DNA from: Planctomycetes bacterium RBG_13_46_10
GTDB lineage: Bacteria; Planctomycetota; Phycisphaerae; Sedimentisphaerales; Anaerobacaceae
Assembly: GCA_001824645.1 (NCBI GenBank)
Contig: MHYD01000025.1
Span: 8,837 to 23,528, forward strand
Length of the DNA: 14,692 nucleotides
Direction of reading: 5' to 3'
Positions within the stretch are counted from its first letter, which is position 1. Each line of letters begins with the position of its first letter. The position numbers and the translations under genes were made by a program. Under the pieces are notes generated by a model. It was not told the origin of the DNA. It worked only from the letters and a program-made list of their open reading frames with translations, and did no database searches. Shown here one piece after another: positions 1-7,389 of the stretch.

Positions 1-420
1 GGCATAAGTCACGGCTATGCAACGATGGACTACGAGTTTATGGGTTTCGAAAAGAGCGACCTTGTCAAGCTGGATGTTCTTGTTAATAAAGTTGTTGTTG
101 ACGCACTTTCCCTGATTGTTCATCGCAGCACTGCCGAGGCCCGCGGCCGAAGACTTATAACCAGACTTCGCAAGTCAATCCCGCGACATCAGTTTGAAAT
201 TCCACTCCAGGCGGCCATCGGGGCCAAGGTTATCGCAAGGGAAACCATCAAGGCTTATCGCAAAGACGTGACCGCCAAACTTTATGGCGGTGATGTCACT
301 CGAAAGATGAAGGTGCTCAAAAAGCAAAAAGAAGGCAAGAAGCGTATGAAGAGTATCGGCTCGGTACAGATACCCCAGGAAGCCTTTATGAGCATTCTGG
401 ATTCCGAAGAGCTGGAATAA
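1..420 (+). CDS. lepA: Elongation factor 4 (LepA), C-terminal part
   Basis: The reading frame is open from the first base, so this is the 3' end of a longer gene; 139 residues are visible. They match the end of LepA/EF4, the ribosome-associated translational GTPase: the end of domain V (HGYATMDYEF, then KLDVLVNKVVVDALS) and the LepA-specific C-terminal domain, with the basic stretch YGGDVTRKMKVLKKQKEGKK and the usual ending on SVQIPQEAF. The GTPase domain lies upstream of the window. The stop TAA overlaps the ATG of the next gene by one base (TAATG), which implies translational coupling. Nothing unusual is seen in the visible part. The family assignment is secure because the C-terminal domain is unique to LepA. 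Confidence 0.95.
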   Translation, partial: GISHGYATMDYEFMGFEKSDLVKLDVLVNKVVVDALSLIVHRSTAEARGRRLITRLRKSIPRHQFEIPLQAAIGAKVIARETIKAYRKDVTAKLYGGDVTRKMKVLKKQKEGKKRMKSIGSVQIPQEAFMSILDSEELE

Positions 421-1124
421 TGATTGACGCTAATTCTGTAAAGAAAATAGCTGTGAAATTAGGTGCTGACTTGTGTGGAATCGCACCGGTAGAGCGTTTC
501 AACAGGGCTCCTGTTGGTTTCAGGCCTACAGATATTTATACGGACGCCAAATCCGTGGTTGTTGTCGCCAAGAAATTTCCTGAAGGGCCGTTCCTGTCTA
601 AAAGCCCGATTCCCTATACAGTTGCCAGTATCATTGTGATAAGAAATGTTATCAACCTCATCTGTACACTTTGCTGCCAGCTTGAGCAGGAAGATGGAGT
701 CCTTGCGGTTCCCGTGCCCAGTGAACCATACGAATACTGGGATGAAGAAAAACGCGAAGGTAAAGGCCTTCTTTCTCTGCGTCACGCCGGATATATGGCT
801 GGATTAGGAATCCTCGGCAGAAATACATTGCTTACAAATGCAACCTTTGGCAATCGCATTGCGCTTGGGGCAGTCTTATTGAATAAATCTCTTGAGCCTG
901 ACGATTTAGCAAACTATGACTTTTGCTCAGCCGAATGTCAAATCTGTATAAAAAACTGTCCGGCTGGAGCTCTTAATGGGAAAAGTGTAAACCAAAAACT
1001 CTGTAGAGAGAAATGTGAAGGACGAACAAAGAAAGGTGAAACAATCTATCTTTGCAATAATTGCCGCAAGCTCTGCCCGAATGGAAAGGGATTTAACAAA
1101 AAGCAGCTGATGGAGAAAAACTAA
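420..1124 (+). CDS. Fe-S protein related to epoxyqueuosine reductase (COG1600/QueG-like)
   Basis: A 234-residue protein whose core (SLRHAGYMAGLGILGRNTLL, residues 118-138) matches the aGlGwiGKNtlL segment of QueG-like proteins. It is followed by two ferredoxin-type cysteine clusters: C169-x3-C173-x2-C176-x3-C180-P, and a second set using C195, C199, C212, C215 and C219-P. This predicts two [4Fe-4S] clusters. True QueG (epoxyqueuosine reductase, cobalamin-dependent, last step of queuosine synthesis) is usually well over 300 residues and has a DTxPvlER segment before the GKN region; I do not see that segment here, and the protein is much shorter. It is therefore better called a COG1600-related cytosolic redox protein of unknown substrate. 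The ATG overlaps the lepA stop, and the stop directly abuts the next ATG, so it belongs to a coupled operon. Confidence 0.75.
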   Translation: MIDANSVKKIAVKLGADLCGIAPVERFNRAPVGFRPTDIYTDAKSVVVVAKKFPEGPFLSKSPIPYTVASIIVIRNVINLICTLCCQLEQEDGVLAVPVPSEPYEYWDEEKREGKGLLSLRHAGYMAGLGILGRNTLLTNATFGNRIALGAVLLNKSLEPDDLANYDFCSAECQICIKNCPAGALNGKSVNQKLCREKCEGRTKKGETIYLCNNCRKLCPNGKGFNKKQLMEKN

Positions 1125-2012
1125 ATGGGAAAACTGATTTTTTACATCGTGGACGTTTTTGCTGAAGAAAAATACGCAGGCAATCAGCTCGCTGTAGTCC
1201 GAGATGCAACGGCTCTATCGGATAGCCAAATGCAGAAGATTACTAAAGAGATGAACTATTCGGAAACAACTTTTATTATGAGCGAGGAGCCTCGCGAAGG
1301 CGGCTATGACGTTCGAATATTCACGCCTGCAGCAGAAGTTCCATTTGCCGGGCATCCGACGCTGGGAACCGCCTTCGTGATTCGCCAAGAGATTGTTAAG
1401 CAGCCTATTGAGACCATCAATCTTAATCTGAAGGTCGGCCAGATTCCGGTGACTTTCGAACGGGAAAAAAACAGAAATGAGCTTCTTTGGATGAAGCAAA
1501 TTGAGCCGGTTTTTGGCCAGAATATTGAGGCTGGAGTTATTGCGCAGATTCTGGGTCTTGAAAGAAGCGAAATTGACGAGCGATTCCCGATTGAAGAAGT
1601 CTCGACAGGGTTGCCTCACATTATAGTTCCGCTCAAAAATCTGGATGCTGTCGGACGAAGTATTATAGCTAAAGACAAATACTTTAAGCTGGTTAATGAC
1701 AGGTGGGCGAAAGCAATTCTTATTTTTTGCCCGCAAACAAGCTGTAGAGAGAATGCATTAAGAGTCAGGGTCTTTGGGGATTACTATGGCGTTCCTGAGG
1801 ACCCAGCCACAGGAAGTGGGAACGGCTGTCTGGCGGGTTATCTTGTCAAGCATCGCTACTTCGGGACAAGTAAAATTGATATTCGGGTAGAGCAAGGCCA
1901 TGAAATAGGCAGGCCATCGCTGCTTTATCTGCGAGCGGAAGAAAAAAGCGATCATATTGATGTATCCGTCGGCGGAAAAGTCATAATGATTGCTGAAGGA
2001 AAATTGTTTTAG
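1125..2012 (+). CDS. PhzF-family isomerase/epimerase
   Basis: A 295-residue protein of the PhzF (phenazine biosynthesis-like) family, which has the two-lobed diaminopimelate-epimerase fold. Visible family signatures are the N-terminal VDVFAEEKYAGNQLAVV, the MNYSETTF segment with the presumed catalytic Glu47, TPAAEVPFAGHPTLGTA in the first lobe, and GVPEDPATGSGNGCLAGYL in the second. Length is normal for the family. PhzF itself isomerises DHHA in phenazine synthesis, but most homologues sit outside phenazine clusters and have unknown substrates. No phenazine genes are seen here, so a general small-molecule isomerase is the safest call. The ATG starts one base after the upstream stop, implying coupling to the Fe-S gene. 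Confidence 0.9.
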   Translation: MGKLIFYIVDVFAEEKYAGNQLAVVRDATALSDSQMQKITKEMNYSETTFIMSEEPREGGYDVRIFTPAAEVPFAGHPTLGTAFVIRQEIVKQPIETINLNLKVGQIPVTFEREKNRNELLWMKQIEPVFGQNIEAGVIAQILGLERSEIDERFPIEEVSTGLPHIIVPLKNLDAVGRSIIAKDKYFKLVNDRWAKAILIFCPQTSCRENALRVRVFGDYYGVPEDPATGSGNGCLAGYLVKHRYFGTSKIDIRVEQGHEIGRPSLLYLRAEEKSDHIDVSVGGKVIMIAEGKLF

Positions 2013-2056
2013 AGTAAATCTCATGTTCAGTAAAGTAGCAATGAAGGAATCCAAAA

Positions 2057-2335
2057 ATGTCATTTAAAAACCTTAAAATAACCTGTGTTAAAGCCGAAGG
2101 CGAGTGCAGCCGTTCCAAACCAGGTGACACGTTCTATGTGAGAAACGCAAAATTGGAGCTTCCTCCGGGGCAGAGTGTATGTATCTTTGCTCTTGGCAGC
2201 ATCTTGCCGGCTATCTCGGCTGCGATTGTCCAAAGCCAGAAAGGCGAAGGTATTTTGGACTTGTTAGACCAATGGCAGTGTCCTGACCCATTAGCGAAGG
2301 TAATTTTTAAGATAGAGGAAGAAAAAACTAATTGA
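2057..2335 (+). CDS. TIGR04076-family small protein
   Basis: A 92-residue protein with the pattern of the TIGR04076 family: an N-terminal strand followed by a Cys-containing segment (ITCVKAEGECSRSKPGDTFYV), a central small-residue helix (ALGSILPAISAAI), and the ending WQCPDPLAKVIFKIE, where CPDP-x-xVIF is the family hallmark. The function of this family is not known; the conserved cysteines could bind metal or be redox active. The start is supported by GAAGGA about eight bases upstream of the ATG. It follows the PhzF gene by 44 bp and probably shares its transcript. Confidence 0.7.
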   Translation: MSFKNLKITCVKAEGECSRSKPGDTFYVRNAKLELPPGQSVCIFALGSILPAISAAIVQSQKGEGILDLLDQWQCPDPLAKVIFKIEEEKTN

Positions 2336-2360
2336 TGTTGTTGAGTAAGGATAAATTCTA

Positions 2361-2825
2361 TTGCAAATTTTTGCGGTTGAAAAAAACGAGGAATTAGAAA
2401 TAATCAAAGACCTCTTTGTCGAATACGCTGATTCCTTAGGTTTTGATTTATCGTTTCAAGACTTCGCACAAGAGTTGGCTAATTTGGATGAGCACTATGC
2501 TCCGCCGGACAATTGTCTGCTGCTCGCTCAAGTCGAAGGTCAGGCCATCGGCTGTGTAGCGATGAAGCAATTCAGTCAGAGTATATGCGAAATGAAAAGG
2601 CTATATGTAAAACCAAAATTTAGAGGTTTGGGAATCGGAAAAGCACTGGCGGAAGCTATAATTGAACAAGCTCGAAAAATCAGTTATATTCGCATGCGAT
2701 TGGATACGGTACCATCAATGGAAGCTGCAAGATCGTTGTACGCGACTTTGGGATTTCAGGAGATATATCCCTATACGTACAATCCAATTGAAGGTGCTGT
2801 TTTTATGGAGTTGAAACTATCGTGA
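2361..2825 (+). CDS. GNAT-family N-acetyltransferase
   Basis: A 154-residue GCN5-related acetyltransferase. The acetyl-CoA pyrophosphate loop is clear (RGLGIGKAL, residues 88-96, matching the R/Q-x-x-G-x-G/A motif A), preceded by the β4 strand CEMKRLYVKPKF and followed by the helix-strand pair SMEAARSLYATLGFQEI that closes the fold. It should transfer an acetyl group from acetyl-CoA to an amine; the substrate cannot be told. The start is a TTG preceded by AAGGA about ten bases upstream; no ATG lies between it and the conserved first strand. It sits 25 bp after the TIGR04076 gene and 18 bp before the DapF-like gene, consistent with one operon. Confidence 0.85.
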   Translation: MQIFAVEKNEELEIIKDLFVEYADSLGFDLSFQDFAQELANLDEHYAPPDNCLLLAQVEGQAIGCVAMKQFSQSICEMKRLYVKPKFRGLGIGKALAEAIIEQARKISYIRMRLDTVPSMEAARSLYATLGFQEIYPYTYNPIEGAVFMELKLS

Positions 2826-2843
2826 ATAATTCGGAGCAGAATT

Positions 2844-3704
2844 ATGGAAGTGCATTTTAAAAAATATCACGGTCTTGGAAACGATTATCTGGTTATTGAC
2901 CCAAACGTCAAAGATATTAAGCTGACGCCGCAGTCTATTCGTCTTATCTGTGACAGAAACTTCGGCGTTGGCTCGGATGGTATATTGTATGGTCCGATTA
3001 AAAGCAGCGACATCCCGGAGCTGCGGATTTTCAACCCTGATGGCAGCGAGGCCGAAAAAAGCGGTAACGGCCTGCGGATATTCGCTAAATATCTATTTGA
3101 AAATAAATATGTCGATAAAAAGAACTTCAATATCAAAACATTAGGCGGGGTTGTTGAAGTCCAAATAAAAGACGACACGGCAAATTTAATAAATATCGGT
3201 ATGGGGAAAGTTACCTTCATAAGCACAGAAATACCAGTTTCAGGCAAAAAAAGAGAAGTAGTCAACGAAGAGCTTGATATAAATAAAACCAAGTACAAAG
3301 TGACATGTTTATCTATCGGCAATCCGCACTGTGTGATTCCAATGACAGAGGTGAGCGAGGAAAAAACCAGGCAGCTCGGGCCTTTTGTTGAAAATCACAA
3401 GATGTTTCCGAATCGAATCAATATGCAGCTTCTAAAGGTTATTGACAGAAATAATATCGAGATAAGGATTTGGGAAAGAGGTGCAGGATATACCTTGGCC
3501 TCCGGCAGCAGCTCATGCGCGGCAGCAGCAGCGGCCCACAAGCTGGGATTCGTGGACAGAACCATTAATGTGAAAATGCCCGGCGGAACATTGCTTGTTG
3601 AAATCGGCAAAGACTACAGTCTCCAGATGACGGGGCCTGTCGAAGGCGTTTTCGAAGGATGTTTTCACCAGGAGCTAATGGAGAAGATTTCGTCAATAAG
3701 ATGA
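2844..3704 (+). CDS. Diaminopimelate epimerase-like protein lacking both catalytic cysteines
   Basis: A 286-residue DapF-family protein: KYHGLGNDYLVID at the N-terminus, FGVGSDG, NPDGSEAEKSGNGLRIF, IGNPHCVI and a C-terminal IWERGAGYTLASGSSSCA. In characterised DapF (cytosolic LL-DAP to meso-DAP in lysine and peptidoglycan synthesis) two cysteines, Cys73 and Cys217 in H. influenzae numbering, act as the base/acid pair. Here the aligned residues are Ser73 (AGC codon) and Ser220 (TCC codon), and the following GxGET motif is GAGYT (Tyr216). Substrate-binding residues such as Asn13, Asn64, Gly74-Asn75, Asn160, His162, Asn190 and Glu211-Arg212 are retained. It may be a divergent subfamily with another substrate or mechanism rather than a dead enzyme. 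GGAG lies eight bases before the ATG. Automated annotation would call it dapF; I left the symbol empty because of the changes. Confidence 0.8.
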   Translation: MEVHFKKYHGLGNDYLVIDPNVKDIKLTPQSIRLICDRNFGVGSDGILYGPIKSSDIPELRIFNPDGSEAEKSGNGLRIFAKYLFENKYVDKKNFNIKTLGGVVEVQIKDDTANLINIGMGKVTFISTEIPVSGKKREVVNEELDINKTKYKVTCLSIGNPHCVIPMTEVSEEKTRQLGPFVENHKMFPNRINMQLLKVIDRNNIEIRIWERGAGYTLASGSSSCAAAAAAHKLGFVDRTINVKMPGGTLLVEIGKDYSLQMTGPVEGVFEGCFHQELMEKISSIR

Positions 3705-3813
3705 GCAATCATTTGTAGGCACATCGAGGACCAAGATTTGAGTTTTTAGTTTCCATGGGGGCAGTTTTAAAATCAATTGCAGTTTCACTCCTGAATTTGC
3801 CGATTATGATATT

Positions 3814-4416
3814 ATGTCTTACATCGAAGCAATCTTGGCATTGTTTGCGATTGTCGACCCTGTAGGCAATATCCCTATACTTACGGGTATTGCCGAGCAC
3901 ATACCCAAGGGACAAAGTCAAAAAGCATTCAATACCGCGATAATTGTCGGCGTGCTTATTCTTTTGGTTATTTCATTTGCCGGTGATGCAATTCTGAGCC
4001 GAATCTTCCACATCCACTTTGCTGACTTGCAGCTTGCCGGCGGAATATTGCTGCTGATTATCGCCATTGACCATCTTATAATAGGTTCACTGCGTCGGTC
4101 GGTAATGGTTACAGGAACTTTTAGTCCCTATGAGATTGGCTGTGTCCCGCTGGCCTGTCCTCTTCTGGCGGGGCCGGGTGCAATGGTAACCAGCTTAACC
4201 ACGCTGAAAAGTTCCGGCCCGGCAAAAGCGATAGTTGCAATCGCGGTAGTTTTTGGAATACTCTGGCTCATAATGCGGTTTATTGAGCCTATCCATAAAT
4301 TCCTTGGCAGGATGGTTTGCACGGTATTTTCAAAAGTAATGTGCCTGTTCATCGCTGCAATCGGCATTCACATGATAATGTCCGGCCTGCAGTACTATTT
4401 CACTGTTCCCAAATGA
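3814..4416 (+). CDS. MarC-family (UPF0056) integral membrane protein
   Basis: A 200-residue, strongly hydrophobic protein with about six predicted membrane segments. MarC signatures are the first helix with FAIVDPVGNIPIL, the segment LQLAGGILLLIIAIDHL, and the third-helix region GCVPLACPLLAGPGAMVTSL, which matches the family's P-L-a-P-l-l-aGPGai. It lies in the cytoplasmic membrane. The original link of MarC to multiple antibiotic resistance was not upheld and the family's role is unresolved, though a small-solute transporter is often assumed. Length is normal. No clear Shine-Dalgarno is visible before the ATG, and 109 bp separate it from the DapF-like gene, so it may have its own promoter. 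It converges on the minus-strand glutamate-synthase-like gene. Confidence 0.88.
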   Translation: MSYIEAILALFAIVDPVGNIPILTGIAEHIPKGQSQKAFNTAIIVGVLILLVISFAGDAILSRIFHIHFADLQLAGGILLLIIAIDHLIIGSLRRSVMVTGTFSPYEIGCVPLACPLLAGPGAMVTSLTTLKSSGPAKAIVAIAVVFGILWLIMRFIEPIHKFLGRMVCTVFSKVMCLFIAAIGIHMIMSGLQYYFTVPK

Positions 4417-4565
4417 TACCCCGGCGATAGTACCCACAGCTAACGAAAGAATTATTGACGATTTCCCGGCTTCCCTCTATGGTGATACGTCATTCCTGCT
4501 CTATCGCCGCCTTAGCAGCCCTAAATGAGGTATCTACAGACAATGGATTCGGGATTCGGTTTTCA

Positions 4566-4594
4566 GAGATCAGGGACTGCTGACCACTGATCTC
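4566..4594. terminator. Perfect 8-bp inverted repeat between convergent genes
   Basis: GAGATCAG (4566-4573) and CTGATCTC (4587-4594) pair perfectly around a 13-base loop. The hairpin sits in the 187-bp gap between the convergent MarC and glutamate-synthase-like genes, 10 bp beyond the latter's stop. The position suits a bidirectional terminator, but there is no run of T on either side, so a purely intrinsic mechanism is doubtful. Nothing else was recognised in the gap. Confidence 0.4.
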
Positions 4595-4603
4595 CGACAC
4601 CTC

Positions 4604-6202
4604 TTAGTCGTTTATAATAGCCTCGGCTTCTTCTCTGTATGCGTCCATAATATAAGGAATTCCAGAGACAGTAGCAGCTTCCGGCGTTAAAGCCATAAGG
4701 TCGTTTCTGCTGATTGTTGAAACTCTAAAGTTCCTGCTACCCGCCATCATTTGCTGTAAACCGACTTTGAGCTTATCAACAAAGGTATAAAGTCCAATGG
4801 CCCCAAGAGGCATCTGCTTTACGGTGTCTCTGCCGTATTTTGCGACAAGGTCCTCATAGCAAATAAAGATTTCCTCTACCTTAGTGCCGAATTGACTGAT
4901 TGTATTTGGAAGAGCGTTGGCTCCTTCCTGCAGCCATAAACCGATATTCTTGCCAACCATGCCGGGAATCATCAGCGCACGGCCCATACAGATGGCTTTT
5001 ACAAAAGGTGCACCCATGGCCAGTACTTTGAAGATATGGTCTTCTGTGCTGAAACCACCCGCGATAGCAATATCCGGCACGAAAGCTCTCTTAGCCGCCA
5101 GCTTTTGACAAAGCTGATAAGTCATAGACTGCAGATAGAATGTTGGGACTCCCCATTCTTCCATCATGCGCCAGGGGCTCATCCCGGTTCCACCCGGCGC
5201 CCCGTCAACGGTCAGCAGGTCTAATTTAGCATCGGACGACCATTTAATCGCCATCGCCAGCTCTCTCATCGGATAAGCACCTGTCTTTAATGTCACACGC
5301 TTGGCCCCGAGCTTACGTACTCGCTCAACCTCCTTCATAAAACCTTCCTGGTCAACAAAGCCCAGACGAGAATGTCTTTCAAAATGTTTCAAGGCACCGT
5401 CTTTAAAAGCCGCCTGGTGAGCCTCATTGGAAGGATCGGGTGTAACCAGGTAGCCTCTTTTCTGCAGCTCAAGGGCGCGTTCAAGTGAATCTACCTGAAT
5501 TTCGCCGCCTATACATTTTGCGCCTTGTCCCCATTTAAGCTCAATACTTTCAACGCCTAACTCTCCAATGACATACTCCGCCACACCAAGGCGTGTGTCC
5601 TCGACGTTCATTTGAACAATCATGTCACCATAGCCCTCGTGCCACCTGCGGTATTGTTCAACACGCTGAGCCATATTCGGTGCTTTTTTTATTTTGCCTT
5701 TTGAATCCAGCTCAAGCCCGGGGTCAATACCACAAACATTCTCACCACAAACTATGGTGATACCAGCAATACTGGCACCGGCTGCAAAGTGCTCCCAGTT
5801 CTTGCGGGCAATATCTGTTGAACCCAGAGCACCAGTGAAAATGGGCATACGCATCTTGACCTTGGTCCCACGACCATACGCCGTTTCTGTATTGACCATC
5901 GGAAACAGAGTGTTGTCCGGATTGCCGACCTGGCTGCTCGGCAATCCTTCGGCCCCCATAGCATAACCCTGTATATTAAGATGGGAGTAATCGATAGGAT
6001 AATTTTTGTCACCGCCGGCTGTAAGAGTGCCGAACGGACCAGGATAAATGACCTCACGGCCACGAAAAGAAGATTTAAAAACTTCACAGTTACCCCGGCA
6101 GCCATCGATACAACGCGTGCAAATACCTGAAACAGGTGATACGCTGCGGGAGCGGTTCGCGGTTTGTGTAACTTCATTTGAATTGGGTTGCTGTAAATTC
6201 AT
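4604..6202 (-). CDS. Glutamate synthase-like FMN oxidoreductase with N-terminal Cys cluster
   Basis: A 532-residue protein of the FMN-binding glutamate synthase (GltS/GltB2-like, TIM-barrel) family. Visible hallmarks are ELKWGQGAKCIGG (canonical GQGAKPGxGG), LLTVDGAPGGTGMSP (canonical D/G-GGTGasP) and IAIAGGFSTEDHIFKVLAMGA, the phosphate-binding glycine region. At the N-terminus there is a tight cysteine set, C28-x2-C31-x3-C35-x3-C39, that could hold an Fe-S cluster. The usual three-cysteine motif of large glutamate synthase after the FMN domain is not seen. No glutaminase domain is present and no small subunit gene is adjacent. It is probably an FMN amino-acid oxidoreductase whose reaction is not certain. 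AGGGA lies about eight bases before the ATG. The LysR-type gene is divergent and likely controls it, as GltC controls gltAB in Bacillus. Confidence 0.82.
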   Translation of the reverse strand: MNLQQPNSNEVTQTANRSRSVSPVSGICTRCIDGCRGNCEVFKSSFRGREVIYPGPFGTLTAGGDKNYPIDYSHLNIQGYAMGAEGLPSSQVGNPDNTLFPMVNTETAYGRGTKVKMRMPIFTGALGSTDIARKNWEHFAAGASIAGITIVCGENVCGIDPGLELDSKGKIKKAPNMAQRVEQYRRWHEGYGDMIVQMNVEDTRLGVAEYVIGELGVESIELKWGQGAKCIGGEIQVDSLERALELQKRGYLVTPDPSNEAHQAAFKDGALKHFERHSRLGFVDQEGFMKEVERVRKLGAKRVTLKTGAYPMRELAMAIKWSSDAKLDLLTVDGAPGGTGMSPWRMMEEWGVPTFYLQSMTYQLCQKLAAKRAFVPDIAIAGGFSTEDHIFKVLAMGAPFVKAICMGRALMIPGMVGKNIGLWLQEGANALPNTISQFGTKVEEIFICYEDLVAKYGRDTVKQMPLGAIGLYTFVDKLKVGLQQMMAGSRNFRVSTISRNDLMALTPEAATVSGIPYIMDAYREEAEAIIND

Positions 6203-6239
6203 CTTTTATTCCCTACTATTTTAAAATTTTACTTGCATC

Positions 6240-6280
6240 TTATTAGCATCACTAATAACATAGGCACTAATATTAATAGT
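6240..6280. promoter_or_regulatory. LysR-type operator with a direct-repeat second site
   Basis: In the 141-bp divergent spacer, TTATTAG (6240-6246) and CTAATAA (6252-6258) form a perfect 7-bp dyad with a 5-bp centre, enclosing ATTAG-N5-CTAAT, a standard LysR-type box (T-N11-A). The octamer CACTAATA of its right half recurs 15 bp later (6250-6257 and 6265-6272), and the second copy lies in the partial dyad ACTA-N7-TAGT (6266-6280). A strong recognition site plus a weaker activation site is typical of this regulator family. Binding by the adjacent regulator is inferred. Confidence 0.65.
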
Positions 6281-6305
6281 ATAGGATAAATCACGATTTA
6301 GACAA
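6278..6305 (-). promoter_or_regulatory. Candidate sigma70-type promoter for the glutamate-synthase-like gene
   Basis: Reading the minus strand, TTGTCT (6305-6300) and TATACT (6283-6278) are separated by 16 bp, giving 4/6 and 5/6 matches to the -35 and -10 consensus. Transcription would start near 6271, placing the LysR dyad just downstream of the start. An alternative with a poor -35 overlapping the dyad and TAAAAT at 6231-6226 would suit activation better. Which one is used cannot be told from sequence. Confidence 0.35.
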
Positions 6306-6343
6306 GTTTAATATCTTGATAGAAATTATCAGAAAAACTTATA

Positions 6344-7228
6344 ATGCATTTAGAAACACTTAAAATATTCTATGATTTGGCTGAATTACGCAGTTTCTCA
6401 CAAACCGCCGAAAAACATTTTCTAAGCCAATCGGCAGTGTCGCAACAGCTTGCCCAAATAGAACTTATGTTTAAATGCCAGTTGCTGGACAGGAAAAAAA
6501 GGCCTATCGAGCTCACAAAGGCGGGGCAATTGCTTTACCAGGCATCCAAAGATATTCTTGAACGGTATGAATCCTTAAAAAGTGAATTGAATGCCATGAA
6601 ATCATCTGCAGGTGACAGAATAAACGTTGCCGCAATTTTCAGTATTGGCATGCACACCCTTCCTGAATACATAAAAAGATTTATGGTCAGCTATCCTAAT
6701 GTCAATGTTCATGTTGAATACCGTAGTCCTGAAAGAGTTTACGAGATGGTTCTGAATGGTGAAAGCGACATTGGCTTTGTAGCTATACCCAAACGAGACA
6801 AAAGGCTGGAGGTATACGAGCTTGAAGATGAGCCGATGGTTTTGGCCTGCAGTCCGAAACATCCATTAGCACAAAAATCACAGATTGATATCCACCACCT
6901 CCAATTTGAAAACTTTATCGCATTTGAAAAGAACACACCGACTCGGACATGGATAGATAATATTTTGGAGCGTTATAATGTGGTTGTTCGCCCGGTAATG
7001 GAATTCGATAATATTGAAACCATTAAACGGGCGGTGGAAATAAACGCTGGTATAAGTATAGTGCCGCAGATAGTGATACGTCAAGAGGTTGACAGCGGCA
7101 CAATAAAAGCATTACCTATAACCAACGAAAACTTTACCAGACCTACGGGAATAATCATTCGTAAAGGAAAGATTTTCGGCCAGGCCGGGCGATATTTTAT
7201 AGAATTGCTGAGAAAAAAGGCAAAATAG
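6344..7228 (+). CDS. LysR-type transcriptional regulator
   Basis: A 294-residue LysR-family regulator of normal length. The N-terminal winged helix-turn-helix is clear (LETLKIFYDLAELRSFSQTA, then LSQSAVSQQLAQIE and the wing LTKAGQLLY, residues 3-70), followed by a linker helix and a two-lobed periplasmic-binding-like effector domain: IFSIGMHTLPEYIKRF, GESDIGFVAIP, DEPMVLACSPKHPLA and INAGISIVPQIVI. The ATG overlaps a TATAAT-like string and has no good Shine-Dalgarno, suggesting weak translation. It diverges from the glutamate-synthase-like gene across a spacer with a LysR box, so it most likely controls that gene and itself. The effector is unknown; a nitrogen or amino-acid signal is a guess from context. 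Confidence 0.92.
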   Translation: MHLETLKIFYDLAELRSFSQTAEKHFLSQSAVSQQLAQIELMFKCQLLDRKKRPIELTKAGQLLYQASKDILERYESLKSELNAMKSSAGDRINVAAIFSIGMHTLPEYIKRFMVSYPNVNVHVEYRSPERVYEMVLNGESDIGFVAIPKRDKRLEVYELEDEPMVLACSPKHPLAQKSQIDIHHLQFENFIAFEKNTPTRTWIDNILERYNVVVRPVMEFDNIETIKRAVEINAGISIVPQIVIRQEVDSGTIKALPITNENFTRPTGIIIRKGKIFGQAGRYFIELLRKKAK

Positions 7229-7250
7229 AAACTTAATTGATAACAGATTA

Positions 7251-7380
7251 AATACGAAATCCGAATTTCGAAATCCTAATCAAATTCAAATAACAAAAAT
7301 TTAAAATCCCAAACGTTTTTGTCATTTGAACATTTATATTTGGAAATTGTTTTGGGCTTCGGATTTCGATATTCGAATTT
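7251..7380. repeat. Long A+T-rich imperfect palindrome (interspersed-repeat-like)
   Basis: About 130 bp between the LysR and HAD genes fold back on themselves. The outer arms CGAAATCCGAA (7255-7265) and TTCGGATTTCG (7358-7368) are exact reverse complements. The inner arms at 7285-7299 and 7316-7330 pair at 14 of 15 positions around a 16-base loop. Words such as CGAATTTCG, GATATTCG and AATCCCAAACG look like a kind of intergenic palindrome that recurs in many environmental bacterial genomes; that resemblance is from memory. It contains no gene and could act in transcription termination or be a non-autonomous mobile repeat. Confidence 0.65.
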
Positions 7381-7389
7381 TTGCAGGAT

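Noticed and set aside
3709..3921. 70-codon minus-strand ORF before and over the marC start
   Set aside because: Overlaps the conserved first helix of the MarC protein and has no family resemblance; the 109-bp gap itself shows nothing clear.
5752..6177. 141-codon minus-strand ORF inside the glutamate-synthase-like gene
   Set aside because: It is an alternative frame of a gene with clear family motifs over the same stretch, and its translation shows no recognisable pattern.
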